Of a stretch of DNA of 64,000 bases, positions 42,391 through 53,376 are shown piece after piece. The stretch lies in the NCBI GenBank assembly GCA_951799405.1, contig OX637362.1, positions 7,518,703 through 7,582,702 of the forward strand, in the 5' to 3' direction. Source of the stretch: Agapetus fuscipes. Lineage: Eukaryota > Arthropoda > Insecta > Trichoptera > Glossosomatidae. Position 1 is the stretch's first letter. The number at the start of each line of letters is the position of its first letter. Position numbers and translations under genes: made by a program. A model generated the notes under the pieces. That model worked only from the letters and a program-made list of their open reading frames with translations. It was not told the origin of the DNA and made no database searches.

Positions 42391-42949
42391 GGTAGAATAG
42401 ATGGATGTCGTGGTAGAGGAAGACCGAGAAAGGTATGGATGGACCAAATATCCGAAATTGCGAATGAATGGAATATCCAGAGTCATAATAAAAGAAGAGC
42501 CTGTATGAAGAAAATTATGACTCTGGAGGAAATGAAAGAAGTATGTAAGGACAGAAAGAAATGGCGGTTGATCTGTAATGTTGGCGGCTAGGGTTTATTA
42601 AATTGGAATTTGTTTTTATTTGTACATGGATATTTTGTATTTGGATTTTATTATTTAGTGATGTATAAAATGTAATTTGTCGTGTGTGTGTGTTCCTTGA
42701 CTTATAGGTTGGTATGCGGCTGACCACCCATGCTGTAAAAGTGGTTCACTTTGCCAATGTCACCCCTGTCTCAGGGAAGGACGGCAAGAGTTGCAGGGTG
42801 TATGTCCATTTGAGATTTGGTTTTTATGTTGTAGGTTCACATGAGGCATGTGCAAGCGCGAACTTGTACGTGTCTGGTTGTGAGAATGCATGTAATGTGA
42901 ATCTCCAATGTAACATATCTTTGCAACTTAGATTAGATTAGATTAGATG
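42391..42949 (+). mobile_element. LINE-N 3' end carrying a complete SINE-B
   Basis: The ORF end (GCRGRGRPRKVWMDQISEI, NEWNIQSHNKRRACMKKIM, RKKWRLICNVGG) stops at 42591. A 100-bp AT-rich UTR ends GTAATTTGTCGTGTGTG, then SINE-B starts at 42693 (TTCCTTGACTTATAGG) and runs to a GATTAGATTAGATTAG tail. The copy at 56156-56885 has the same LINE, UTR, junction and SINE-B, so the unit moved as one. Confidence 0.8.
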
Positions 42950-42952
42950 CTC

Positions 42953-43192
42953 TAATACCATCCTTTATGGAAGTATCTACCATGTTCTCGAAGCAAGAAT
43001 CGTCTCTGCGGTACATATAAATACGAGCAAAGATTCTGTGGGGAGACAGAGTCGCTTTGATCATTGTAACACGAACACGTGCAAGCAGAGCGTGAAGAGT
43101 AAACAGTACATTGTAACCTATATTGTGAAAAATTAAACTTGTGAAAAAAAAACCGCAAATTAATGAAAAGAACCCCAGGTCTAATCTTAACA
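42953..43192 (+). mobile_element. LTR fragment, 3' part
   Basis: CATATAAATACGAGC (TATA), GTGAAAAATTAAACTTG and the end CTTAACA follow the layout of family L. Its 5' edge is cut where the SINE-B tail ends. Confidence 0.6.
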
Positions 43193-43663
43193 ATACAGAG
43201 TCAGCTTAGACATCAGAATTATTTTTTACGGTACCAATGGTCCGACTCATACTAATTCACATATCAAGAAAGCGACACAATTTTTCCATTACATTTATTT
43301 AAAAATAGTCTGAATATTCACATTCCTGCTTGCTGCCTACAGTTGGAATATTCATATTATTCTCGGCATGGAAAAAACTTTTTAAAATTACAGCTTTTAC
43401 ATTTCCACGTTGAGCTTACTCGTAAAAGCTTAGGCTTAAAATGCAGCTCTCTACTGAAGGTTATGTGAGAGATCCATACTCCACAGTTTATTGTGGTCTA
43501 GTGGTATATTACCCTTTTATACCATCGCTTAACATTCAACATGCGTGGTTGATAAATAAATACAAAAACATCTTTACTACGTACCTGAAGTAGCTAATGG
43601 AATATCATGATTCGGTATTCTCTTCTAATCCAAATATTAGCCAAATATTTATTTAAAGTTGTA
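43193..43663. other. No gene seen
   Basis: AT-rich. Confidence 0.5.
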
Positions 43664-43920
43664 TTCCTTGACTGATAGGTTGGTATGCGGCTGACCACCT
43701 ATACTGTAAAAAATGGTTCACTTTGCCAATGTCACCCCTGCTTCAAGGAAGCTCGGCAAGAGTTGCAGGGCTTATGTTCATTTGAGATTGGGTTTTTATA
43801 TTGTAGGTCCACATGCGGCATGTGTGAACGCAAAATTATGCGTGTCTACTTGTGGGAATGCATTTAATATGAATCTCAAATGAGACATATCTTTGCAACT
43901 TAGATTCAGGTTAGATTTAG
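43664..43920 (+). mobile_element. SINE-B, full length
   Basis: TTCCTTGACTGATAGG start; CAACTTAGATTCAGGTTAG end. Confidence 0.87.
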
Positions 43921-43944
43921 ACAAGAAAAAAAAATCTAACCTGT

Positions 43945-44042
43945 CGAGAGCATGAAGCCCCCACTTTAAATTTGGGAAAAGTCGGTTCCATTACCTGTGC
44001 AAACAAATAAATTACACTTGCTAAAAGCGACCCCTTTTATGA
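43945..44042 (+). mobile_element. SINE-A body fragment
   Basis: GAGAGCATGAAGCCCCCACTT, CCATTACCTGTGCAAACAAA and GCGACCCCTTTT follow the SINE-A 3' half. Confidence 0.65.
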
Positions 44043-44360
44043 ACAGACTTTTATGCGAATAAGCTACGTTTTTTTTTGCCACGCTGTTATTTTCCGTCAT
44101 AAATATTGCGCCTCAGAGTCTCGCATGCAAAAATGGAATAAAAAAAAGAACTTTGAATGCCGAGTGATGTGGTGGATAAGCAGATGCATGGGCCTTCAGA
44201 TAATATGATGTGTGCACACTCGTTGTTACAGTGCAAGGGTGTAAGAACAGTCCATTAGCATTCCAGGCCGGAGTTTGGTTGTGCTCAGGGCATTACACAC
44301 GCTATTTAACTTCCAAACTACAATATTATGATATCCATCATATGAATATGACCACAAACA

Positions 44361-44477
44361 GTGTTATTCACAAAACATTCAATCCATAGCTGATCCACGG
44401 GTCTTCGTTATTTTTGTATGGAAAATTCACTCTAGGTGGCATATGAGCCACGGATTTGCTGTGCGTGAATAGTACCT
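44361..44477. mobile_element. Foldback element M7
   Basis: Ends GTGTTATTCAC and GTGAATAGTAC are inverted; interior CATAGCTGATCCACGG pairs with CCACGGATTTGCTG only in part. A diverged copy is at 46627-46743, and one end recurs at 44898. Confidence 0.5.
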
Positions 44478-44612
44478 TATGTTTTAATAAAGTATACCTG
44501 AAAAATGGAAAAAAAAAATGTAGTTTGCAAGATTTTTTTGATTTCATTTAGGGTCAGACAGCTATCTTAGATCTTTTCTAAAGTGTGACAAATGTATTGA
44601 AATAGTGAAAAA

Positions 44613-44832
44613 GTACGGTCGAGAGCTCAGCTGTTGTTAGAGTTCTTGCATTCCATACCATGAGCAAGGGTTCGATTCCCACCAAGGGTGTCAGAAATGA
44701 TTTCGTGTTGTAGTGCTTCTTTTGAAACAAACAAAAAAAACGGAAAGGTTTTATCAACCTTCACAAGAAATAATAACCCGCCCCTTATGAGTGAAAATAA
44801 ATATATTCCACACGCCGCATGCGACAATTTTT
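44613..44832 (+). mobile_element. SINE-A, decayed
   Basis: GTACGGTCGAGAGCTCAGC head, GGTTCGATTCCCACC B box, and worn body to CACGCCGCATGCGAC. Confidence 0.8.
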
Positions 44833-45600
44833 GAAAAAAAACTGAACTAATTTTTAAGTTTTTTTCGGCATCCGTCACACTCTATGTGGTGAGCGTCCTT
44901 AGAAGCTATTCACAAAGTATTTGTTTGCCTTTTCGCTAGCAGCGCGGACGTGTGACGTCACATTTCTTTGTCGCTCAAATTTGTTAAAAATCCATTTATT
45001 TCTTTTGTATTGATTTTAAAATCACTAGGTACCAATTCTTCACACCTTTTTTTCTGAAAATTCAATATTCATAGAAAATATCCATCTATTAAACTATACG
45101 CTATTATTCTATGAATAAAATTTAATAAACCAACAATCGCTCATCTCTTTTTTAAATCCCTTTTGTATTCACTGAACTCAATGTTTACAATATTTTATCA
45201 TGTTTGAGCATCACGGGCGTAATCTGCAGGTATAGATGGATTTTGCGCATGATAACTGAAAAAGTGAATATATTTTGATCAGCATACATAATCTGTTGCG
45301 GACTCGGCGGGACAGAAGTAATGTATTCAAAGAGAACTGTGTGCACTTTTATTGTAAAATGATCGGATTTACATAGACATAGAGTGGACAGAGCGGCTCA
45401 TGGTTATTCATGGGAGAGAGACCAGGGACAGTGCGCATGAGGGCCTCTCTGCCCGTGTACCTCCATACGTGTAACCACAAGTGACCTCAAACCTTTGCAC
45501 AGGGTTGAAATTTCATTGACTGTCACTTTTGTGATTATTGTGTGGAAGGAGGATTGATGTATGGAAAGTATGCATGTTTTTAACGCCCTGAGAGGAGTGC
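44833..45600. other. No gene seen
   Basis: 45300-45500 is GC-richer (GGACAGAGCGGCTC, AGGGCCTCTCTGCCC) without a supported frame. Confidence 0.45.
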
Positions 45601-45610
45601 CCCATCATAC

Positions 45611-45900
45611 TTGTGTGAATTGTGCAGAGTCGACCATATAGGTGTAAAACGACGCACTCTTCGTTCTGCACAGAGTGACGCCGTAAACAGGCTTCAACTG
45701 CCACTTCGACGGAACAGAACCGATTTCGGAAACAGGGCTTTAAGTTCGGATGGTCCATCCTGCTGGAACAGTCTACCTCTGGAGTTGAGAACAAAGACCA
45801 GTGTTGGCAGTTTCAGGAAGTTTCAACACATAAAAACGCCCTTGGGGTGGCTAGTGCCACTAAACGGCGCCATATAAAAATTGGCAAATTATTATTATTA
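45611..45900 (+). pseudogene. L2/CR1-like LINE ORF end with hairpin and tail
   Basis: KRRTLRSAQSDAVNRLQLPL, RALSSDGPSCWNSLPLELRT and SVGSFRKF are the L2/CR1 C-terminal block (LRSA, RALS.DGP..WNSLP). The frame reaches its stop at 45877, inside the hairpin region: CGCC (45837) with GGCG (45869) around GTGGC/GCCAC. ATATAAAAATTGGC and ATTATTATTA follow. 5'-truncated copy. Confidence 0.8.
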
Positions 45901-46099
45901 TGTGCGAGAGAAATAGACAGCAAAAAGTTAAGCGTCCACGAATGGTTTATTGCTTGTGTGTGTTTGTTAGAAGTGATAGCAATGGATGACAGCTATCATC
46001 GACAGTGAGGGTTAGCAGCAGTACTATGAAAAGTTGACATAACAACCGCGTAAAAAACAAAAATAAAGCCACGCTAAGCAATGTCAAAGTGACAGCGAA

Positions 46100-46525
46100 T
46101 TATTCATTTTGTTCGTTCTATACCAGTGCTGATGGAAGTGTCGAGGGCCTGTTGCGTGTTGTTGCTGGTGCTATCAGGTATATGAGATATTTTGGTGCAG
46201 TCCCACGCAGAGTCTTGAACACCAGCAAGCCTATTTTGAAATGGATTCGTTCCTTCATCTTCAGCCAGGGAAGAGACTTGAAGCAGTTGAACTGTTTTTT
46301 TCGGCTGGCTATATTTTTGCAAAAACGCAGGTTCTGGACCACTTCCAGGGCGTGATGAAGGGTATAAGGTATTTTTGTTTGCACGTAACTAAAGCCTGAG
46401 ACAGCCGAGGACGTAAACTGCGCACTTCTATGCATATTAAAGCGCGGCCCTGAAATGTATGGAAAATGGTTATTCAGATTTTTCTCTTGTAAAGTTACAA
46501 CTGTATGCGCCCATATCATAAACAC
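46100..46525 (-). pseudogene. CR1/L2-like LINE ORF fragment
   Basis: The minus frame includes LPWLKMKERIHFKIGLLVFK and GTAPKYLIYLIAP, the block just before the LRSA-DRAF motif in CR1/L2 ORF2. Upstream SGFSYVQTKIPYTLHHALEV may be decayed RT thumb. No 3' end present. Confidence 0.65.
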
Positions 46526-46626
46526 GCCTGAGGGATGGAATGTAAATGGGCTGTATTTAAATTGAAATTCAAATGAAAAATATAATTATAATAGGGATGG
46601 TTTAAAAGCGCTTATTCAACACAATC

Positions 46627-46743
46627 AGAGCAATTCACAAAACATTTAATGTATAGCTGATCTACGGATCATTATTGTTTTGTAGATAAAATTTACGTTA
46701 GGTTACGTGTGATCCATGGCTTTGCTGTTTGAGAATAGCACCG
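46627..46743. mobile_element. Foldback element M7, second copy
   Basis: CAATTCACAAAACATTTAAT and TTGAGAATAGCACC; interior aligned with 44361-44477. Confidence 0.5.
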
Positions 46744-46898
46744 AATGGATATACTCTTTACTATCAACATGTGATTAAAAAAAAAGTGATTGTGATTGAA
46801 GTTCAGATGGACTGCGATGCTAAATAGTATAAAATCTTCGACAGTTCTTTGTCGATCAAATCAATAACGGTACAAACTAAATATGTATATATTTTTAA

Positions 46899-46985
46899 CT
46901 AAGCAACACATATAGTGTAACTTCTTACTGCGTTATCTCCAAAGGAGTTGCATGTGGTGAGTGGAACCTATTTATTTATAATGAA
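46899..46985 (-). mobile_element. SINE-A 3' fragment
   Basis: CTAAGCAACACATATAGTG, CTTCTTACTGCGTTATC, GTGGTGAGTGGAACC. Confidence 0.75.
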
Positions 46986-47561
46986 AATCTTTTTTGAAGA
47001 GATATAAATGAGCATTTCTAAATTTACGTTGGAAGCAAAGAAACATTTACATAGTCAATCAATCTAATACCAACCTACACATAATTTTAAGGTCTTTTCA
47101 AAGTTCCTATTGCAATTATAATTTCATTTATAACGCTGTTTGCTTTATTATATTTCTAGAAAGTGTCAACACTCATTATAGAAGTGATCTGTAAATAATC
47201 GGTTGACCTATTTCCATTATTTCCTTGGAACGCAACAATCATAACAATCATAGAAATAATTATAACTGGATTAAAAATGAGTCTGCAGCTTTCTTCCGCT
47301 GAGGCAACATCAGAAAATCACAGTGAAAACTTCAGTATGAGATGAACCACGACGGGGAGATCACGTTAATTTTTAAAGTATGGGACAAAACTTCAAAATA
47401 TTTTCTTGTGTTGTAAGAAAGAGCAATTTTAGTGTCAGTTCAGGCTTCACTTCCATACATCAATGTATGAACTTAAAGTGACACCGAAATGAGTAAGATA
47501 ATAATAATAACAATATTAGGATGGTCTATTTGGGGAGCGCTGTTTTTGTGTGAATCACACC
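46986..47561. other. No gene seen
   Basis: AT-rich. Confidence 0.5.
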
Positions 47562-47563
47562 TT

Positions 47564-47660
47564 TTCTTGACTTATGGTTGGTATGAGGCTGATCACCCAT
47601 ACTCTAAAAAATAGTTCACCTTGCCAATGTCACCACAGTTTTAGGGAAGTTCGGTAAAAG
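47564..47660 (+). mobile_element. SINE-B, 5' third
   Basis: TCTTGACTTATGGTTGG through TTTTAGGGAAGTTCGG. Confidence 0.75.
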
Positions 47661-47904
47661 AAACAAATGACGAGCATGGCAGGAAAGCTCTAAAGAGATA
47701 GAATGAGATCCGCAAGGGAATTGGCTTAGACAATATTGTGACATCACCCGGCCGGTTTGCTAGGTAGAAGCCAACAAATAAATTTGTTGTTGGTTGCTAA
47801 GGACCGCAGTTCCATTCAAGACTGACTGATGGTTGCCCGGGGAAAAACGTTGCAAATTTAATTATGTTGTGAATGAAAAATTAAAGATGCAAAAAAATGA
47901 AATA
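47661..47904. other. No gene seen
   Basis: 47758-47830 has a short inverted repeat (TTTGCTAGG / GGTTGCTAAGG region), unassigned. Confidence 0.4.
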
Positions 47905-48247
47905 ATTTAGGCATGTAGAAAGAATGAATGATGAGAGACTGAAAAATTTAATGTACAGGGGACAATTAAATGGAAAATATGAAAGGGAAGCTCCTTGTAA
48001 AATACGTTGGTATGAGGCTGACCCCCCATGCTGTAAAAATTGGTTCACTTTTGCCAATGCCACCCCGGTTTCAGGGAAAAAGGGCAGGAGTTGCAAGGTT
48101 TATGTTCATGTGAGTTTTTTTTTTTTTTTTTGTATGCACACTTGCAGAATGTAAAGGCGCGAGCTACAAGTGCTTATCTATAGGAATGCGTTTAACATGA
48201 GCCTTAAAGTAAAAACATATCTTTGTAGCTTAGATTATAGGTTTTAG
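47905..48247 (+). mobile_element. LINE ORF scrap joined to SINE-B
   Basis: 47905-48004 encodes ERMNDERLKNLMYRGQLNG, a worn copy of the LINE-G/N RWFGH-ERMN-RL region. It breaks off and SINE-B follows at 48005 (GTTGGTATGAGGCTGACC) to 48247. Here the join is inside the LINE ORF, unlike 42391-42949. Confidence 0.65.
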
Positions 48248-48724
48248 AAGACCGAAAGAAACCTAAATGAATATTAAAAATAATATTAAAGAGCGTGCGA
48301 GCTATGTGCAAATCATTTCTATTACTTTTATGAGATATTTCCAAGTCCAAGCATAATTGTTCCATTTTACATCCTATGAAATAAATTCCCTCATCTTTAG
48401 TGTCGTTAGTAGAAAATGCGGTTTAAATTACAACTCCATTACAAAAATTGAATTGTGATTTCTGCGCTGAAGAAAGAGCGTAAAATAATTTCAAGTCGTT
48501 AAACCATTCTGGCTTCCCTTCAAACTTTCAGGCTCCCGCGCAATTCTGCATTTTCCCATTTTTTGTTTGCTCGTTTGTTTTTTCCTTTTCTCTGAAAGCG
48601 TCATAATTTTTAATGCCTTACTTGGCACACGAATAAATTTTTAAATTATAACTAAGAGTAATAAATTTAAAGTATTTTTGGTTACTTCACAACATAATAT
48701 ATTTTCTAGATATCATCATTCATA
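48248..48724. other. No gene seen
   Basis: AT-rich. Confidence 0.5.
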
Positions 48725-49115
48725 TTGATAATGTCACCACTGTTTCTGGGAAGGACGGCCAAAGTTGCAGGGCTTAAGTCCATTTGAGGTTTCGATTTTT
48801 ATTTAGGAAGTTCACATGCAGCATATGTAAGTGCGAACTTATATACGCCTTTTTGTGGGATAAAATCATAAATCAGAATTCCTTGACTAATAAGTTGCTA
48901 TGAGGCTGACTACCAATACTGTGAAAAATGGCTCACTTTTCCAATGTCACTCCTGTTTTAGGTAGAGTTGGAAAGAGCTGCAGGGCTTACATTTATTTGA
49001 GATTGGGTTTTATATTATAGAATTTATAGATTCACATGCGTCATGTTTAAGGGTGAACTTAAACGTGTCTATCTGTGGGAATACATTTAATATAAACCTC
49101 AAATGTAATATATAT
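48725..49115 (+). mobile_element. Two SINE-B copies in tandem
   Basis: 48725-48863 lacks head and tail (AATGTCACCACTGTTTCTGG to TTTTTGTGGGAT). 48879-49115 has a head (TTCCTTGACTAATAAG) and most of the body. Confidence 0.75.
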
Positions 49116-49424
49116 ATTTCTTTATTATTTATTTGGTATGATTTGTAAGTTAAAATACGCAATTTTAGAATACGGTAATAGGCGCGATGAAATGTAAATT
49201 AATATCCTATAGATGTACAAAATAACTTTTTCTACTCCCATTTGGTAATTTACTAATTACAAAACGGCTAACGCAATCACAATGCCATACATTTCTACAC
49301 CCGTTGCATAATGTTACATTATGCAACCGGTAACCGTGTTAAAATGAACATGTGCGCATGCGCATTGTCAGAATTGGAACCATTTTTTAATTTCAAATGT
49401 CAACCTTGTATGGGGGTATAAAGA
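49116..49424. other. No gene seen
   Basis: 49295-49345 has a short near-palindrome (CCCGTTGCATAATG / CATTATGCAACCGG). Confidence 0.5.
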
Positions 49425-49535
49425 CCTGTCAATCCAAGATGGCCGCAAGCGATCAGCTGATTAGGCTTCATACAATATTAGTGATATTCGGTAGGTAGGA
49501 ATTACCGTGGTGATGAGACTTTCAGCCCTGTTCAG
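49425..49535. mobile_element. Foldback element M3, partial
   Basis: GACCTGTCAATCCAAGATGG and TACCGTGGTGATGAGACTTTC match the M3 interior of 31540-31754; the inverted ends are lost. Confidence 0.65.
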
Positions 49536-49721
49536 ATGAAAATAAATAAGTATATTTTATGTGTAGAGTCAAATAAAAATTGTTAATAGTGCTAAAATTT
49601 ATCGAATTTATTTATCGGATTGCTCCAAATAAAGCTTTCCTTTTTTCAATGGAAAATAAAAGGCTTGAAAGGAAAACAATACAAAAAATTTCACCGCAAA
49701 AAATAAACAAACTCAAAAAGT

Positions 49722-49950
49722 TACTTGGTTAATAGGTGAGTATGAGGTTGATCACCTATGCTGTACAAATTTGGTTCACCTGCCAATACAACTGCACGGC
49801 ATATGTTTATTTGAGTTTTGGGTTTGAATGTTTAAGCTTATATGCAGGATGTAAAAGCGCGACCTTATACATATGTGTCGGCTTGTGGGCATGAATTCAA
49901 TATGAAACCTAAATATAATTTATTTTTACAACTTAGGTTAGATTAGATAA
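49722..49950 (+). mobile_element. SINE-B, diverged
   Basis: GTATGAGGTTGATCACCTAT, GCTTGTGGGCATGAATTCAA, and a CAACTTAGGTTAGATTAG tail. Confidence 0.7.
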
Positions 49951-50822
49951 TCGAAGGGAATGATAAATCACACGTTTTGACAAAGGTAAGGTTTTAATTA
50001 CTTCAAATGGACGAGTACATTATAATGACTATTATTCACTATTTTGTTAATTCTCTCATGGTTGTAGAAAAAGTATTGTATGCCACTGCACGTAATTAGT
50101 CTTTGTAACACTCGTGCTTTCTATTGTGCCATTCGGCTGCGCCTCATGGCACAAACTAGCACTCGTGTTAAAAAGACTATCATTACTTGGCAGTGGCATA
50201 AATAACTATTATTTAATTCTGCTGTATTCTTGTTTATAAATAAAAAATAAAAATAAAAAAACTGATTAAAAATTATATTGGTGCAATTTCGTTTGACACA
50301 AAATTCACTCTATAAATCTGATAGCATGTCCGTTTAAAATCCCTTGTAAATTTACATAATTTCCTTACAAAATTACACAGTTACAACCTCATGCATTTTC
50401 AACACCATGTAATATGTAAAGCGAAAAGATTACAGTTGAGGGTGAAGTTCAAGGGTTTGGAAAAGTTCAGGGGTGTCCAGGAACTTTTAACAGCCGGGAC
50501 TGACTAAAAAAAAGACTGAGGGAAGAGAACTTGAGTAATCGACTCAGTAAAAAATAAAAGGTTTAGAACAGCGTTACTGGGAGACGAGTTTTTTAATTGC
50601 TTAGTTTGTTTCTGGATGAACTAAATAGACACCGATTAAAAAGCTAAGATTTTCTGCAAAATAAATAAGTTTTTTTTTGTTTTATCTAATTAACAAACCG
50701 AACAATACAATAATGGGTACGATACTTAAGAATATAAAAAAAGATAAAGAAATAACGTATTGCTCCAATTACATGTTGACATTAAAAGATACCGAGATAC
50801 TAAAATAATAAATCAGTTACAC
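49951..50822. other. No gene seen
   Basis: 50115-50170 has a short inverted repeat (GTGCTTTCTATTGTGCC / GGCACAAACTAGCAC). Otherwise AT-rich. Confidence 0.45.
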
Positions 50823-51033
50823 TAATCTAAATCTAAATCTAAGTTGCAAAGATATGTAACATTGGGAATTCACATGCCGCATGTGAAGCTACAGCATAAA
50901 AACCCAAATCTCAAATGGACATATACCCTGCAACTCTTGCCGTCCTTCCCTGAAACAGGGGTGACATTGGGAAGGTTAACCATTTCCTACAGCATGGGTG
51001 GTCAGCCGCATACCAACCTTTAATTCAAGGAAC
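50823..51033 (-). mobile_element. SINE-B, internal deletion (LINE-N-linked subfamily)
   Basis: Tail (AATCTAAATCTAAGTTGC) and head (CCTTTAATTCAAGGAAC) are present; about 50 bp near CACATGCCGCATGTG are missing. Confidence 0.8.
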
Positions 51034-51344
51034 ATTATCGATCAATCTCTGCAAACGTCATGAGATTCCTATATCATCTCCATCACTCAGTTCCGCTGCT
51101 ATGCCGCACTCATCCGTCCGTTCGTCCGTCAGTGCTCAGCCTAGAGCCACATGTCCCGCATATGTAGTGCCCGCCTCCCTCCCAGATGCATTGTCCAGTC
51201 CACGTTATCTGTCAACCACTTGCACTGGAGACGTACCAGGCACCTACTGATGTGCGGAGGGATATGGAATGCTGACCAGTGAACACAGAACTATGCCATG
51301 TATGTTTGTACGCTAAGGGCCATTGCAGACACAACACATGCTGT
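51034..51344. other. GC-richer unique patch
   Basis: 51090-51280 is clearly GC-richer than its surroundings (CCGTCCGTTCGTCCGTC). Frames are short; it could be an exon or UTR, without proof. Confidence 0.3.
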
Positions 51345-51660
51345 AACTATAACTGTAACTCTATCGCAATTCCACTAGGGGTGGCCAGAGCCTCTGAAGA
51401 TGTGCCACTATTTTTTCCTATCCTTGCATACCTCTTAAAGCTCAATCATTTGCATCACGTTTTTTATACACTTCCTTATTTTCTATTCGCTTTGTATATC
51501 CAATTCTATCACAATTTCATCAATCCAGACATACTTTGCTCGGTCCTCTTTTTCTTTTGACATGTTTTCGTATAAGCACTTTGTAACTCTTTCGTCATCC
51601 ATTTTTTTTAAACGTCCAAACCATCTCATCACATTATTTTGTACCTTTCATTGCATTTGG
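51345..51660 (-). pseudogene. LINE-G ORF end and 3' UTR, decayed
   Basis: UTR and tail (TAACTGTAACTCTATCGC, GGGGTGGCCAGAGCCTCTG) at the left. The reverse frame further right is the RWFG-ER-K region with several breaks. Confidence 0.7.
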
Positions 51661-51730
51661 GCCCGGATTGTCTATTGCTTACCGGACAAATTGTGTGAAA
51701 GCTTTCATATACTTCCATACACACCTTGCC

Positions 51731-51838
51731 TGTGTTTGAAATAAACACTAAAACGGGAAATCATTTCTGACTCCATTGGTGGGATTCGAACCCAAGTTCT
51801 CGGCATGGAATGCTAGCACTCTACCAACTGAGGTATTC
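51731..51838 (-). mobile_element. SINE-A head
   Basis: AACGGGAAATCATTTCTGAC, GGGATTCGAACCCAAG (B box), CTCTACCAACTGAGG (A box). Confidence 0.85.
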
Positions 51839-52289
51839 AACATTTCAAAAACAAGAAACCAACAATTAAACCTACATCAATTTTGGCATCAGCTTGTAGA
51901 AAAGTTATTTCATTTGAAAAAGATGAAGAGATAACTGAAACGAAACAAAAATAAATCTTTTATTCCAACTTACAAGAGAACTGAGGAGTGCATCTAAGTA
52001 TATCATCAGTTGTTGTTTTCCAAGCTCTGCTGAAAAACAAGAGTATTAAAGCCAATGTAAATGTAGCGACCGCAAATTAAAACCGAGCAATGAGATTAAG
52101 GCCCCTTGCCGGGAATCGACCATTTATCGAACAAAATAAATGGGTCACGAAGTGATTGTAGAGAGTTGAAAGCTAAAGGGACCTGTATACTGTATATAGC
52201 TGCACAAGTTGGTGAGCTCGCGATCTGTAATCTTCTGATGCGTTGGTATTCAACCTTTTATTTAAAATGGTTCTACAAATGATTTTATT
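51839..52289. other. No gene seen
   Basis: No recognised feature. Confidence 0.5.
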
Positions 52290-52490
52290 ATAGTATAATA
52301 GGAGGCTAAACCCCCATTCTGTAAAAACTTTTATTTTGGCCGGTTTTAGGAAGAGGTTTATGTTGATGTGAGATTTGAATGTGAGGCACAGATAAGCGTG
52401 AACTTATCTGGGCCTGCTTGTGGGCATATATTCAATATGAGCCCTAAATGTTCATATATCTCTGCAATTCAGATAAAAGATTAAAGATCA
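52290..52490 (+). mobile_element. SINE-B, diverged
   Basis: GGAGGCTAAACCCCCATTC, GCCTGCTTGTGGGCATAT, CTCTGCAATTCAGATAAAAG. Confidence 0.6.
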
Positions 52491-52549
52491 TCAGCTTTCT
52501 AAATAAGGGTTTTTGTGCAGAAATCAAAAAATACAGCGTGGAGTTGGGC

Positions 52550-52700
52550 GCCCACAGTTGCGTTGGGGCGACGATGTTCAGAGAAGTGCGGGACTTGCCT
52601 GGATGCGGATCGCTCAGGATAGAAATGAATAGAAAATGTGAGAGGAGGCCTATGTCCAGAAGTGGACGATCAATACAGGCTGAAGAAGAAGAAGAAGAGT
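52550..52700 (+). pseudogene. RTE/Proto2-like LINE 3' tip
   Basis: AGAGGAGGCCTATGTCCAG, AAGTGGACGATCAATACAGG, then GAAGAAGAAGAAG. The GGAGGCCTATG-CCAG-GTGG-ACAGGCTGA pattern is a familiar 3' end of insect RTE-like LINEs. Coding remnant upstream is short. Confidence 0.6.
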
Positions 52701-53035
52701 GCAGAAATCAGTGTAAGGCAGTAACTCCTGTTTCAGTTTTTTCAAGGCAAAGAAGTCTCTACATGTATACATATATATCGGAAGATACCGATCTTATATG
52801 TAGTTATATAGAAGGCACTAAAACATGGCCGCTCCTGAAACGCTGATTTCAAGGTCAAATTTAAGGAAAGCATTTCCAGCAGTTTACGATCTGCCATGTT
52901 TAATCGCTTTCTGTCTAACTATGTGATCGATAATTAATTATATCGAGACTGCTGAAGCCGATCTAAAAATCGGTAACTATTTTCAACGCATACAAGACAT
53001 GAAAACCAATGTTGGCATTTTTGTTCATGCTACGG

Positions 53036-53120
53036 TCGAGTGGCAAGGGCGATATTCCGGCGTATGTTTAAATTATAACTGCTCCAGTTGGATTCCCGTT
53101 AGGTCTGCTAAATGATTACT
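53036..53120 (+). mobile_element. tRNA-like SINE head (SINE-C-like), fragment
   Basis: GTCGAGTGGCAAGGGCG (A-box side) and CAGTTGGATTCCCGTT (B-box side) at tRNA-like spacing; no body recognised. It abuts the MITE at 53131. Confidence 0.4.
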
Positions 53121-53130
53121 TTGATCCTAA

Positions 53131-53373
53131 GGGCCTGTTGCACCTACCTCCAATCAATATTTGATTGACACATCAAATTTGATTGCTTAATTCTGGTAAG
53201 GACCTCGGTTAAATATTTCTCGGAAGTGGGTTATAAGATGATGGAATTCGAACAGGAAATATGATGTACATTAGCGGACTTACGTATATGCAACTACTTT
53301 TTTTTTTATTTAAATGGGAGAAATCACGCATAATTTTGATTTTTGTCTGATTGGAGTTTGGTGCAACAGGCCC
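53131..53373. mobile_element. Harbinger-like MITE M1
   Basis: Inverted ends GGGCCTGTTGCACC...CTCCAAT and ATTGGAG...GGTGCAACAGGCCC. Flanked by TAA (53128-53130) and TTA (53374-53376), a TWA-type 3-bp site as for PIF/Harbinger. The interior matches 63618-63850 in reverse. Confidence 0.82.
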
Positions 53374-53376
53374 TTA

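Noticed and set aside
42214..42486. His-Thr repeat frame on the minus strand
   Set aside because: Simply the (GT)n microsatellite read in reverse.
49295..49345. Near-palindrome CCCGTTGCATAATG / CATTATGCAACCGG
   Set aside because: Too short and single-copy in the window to call an element.
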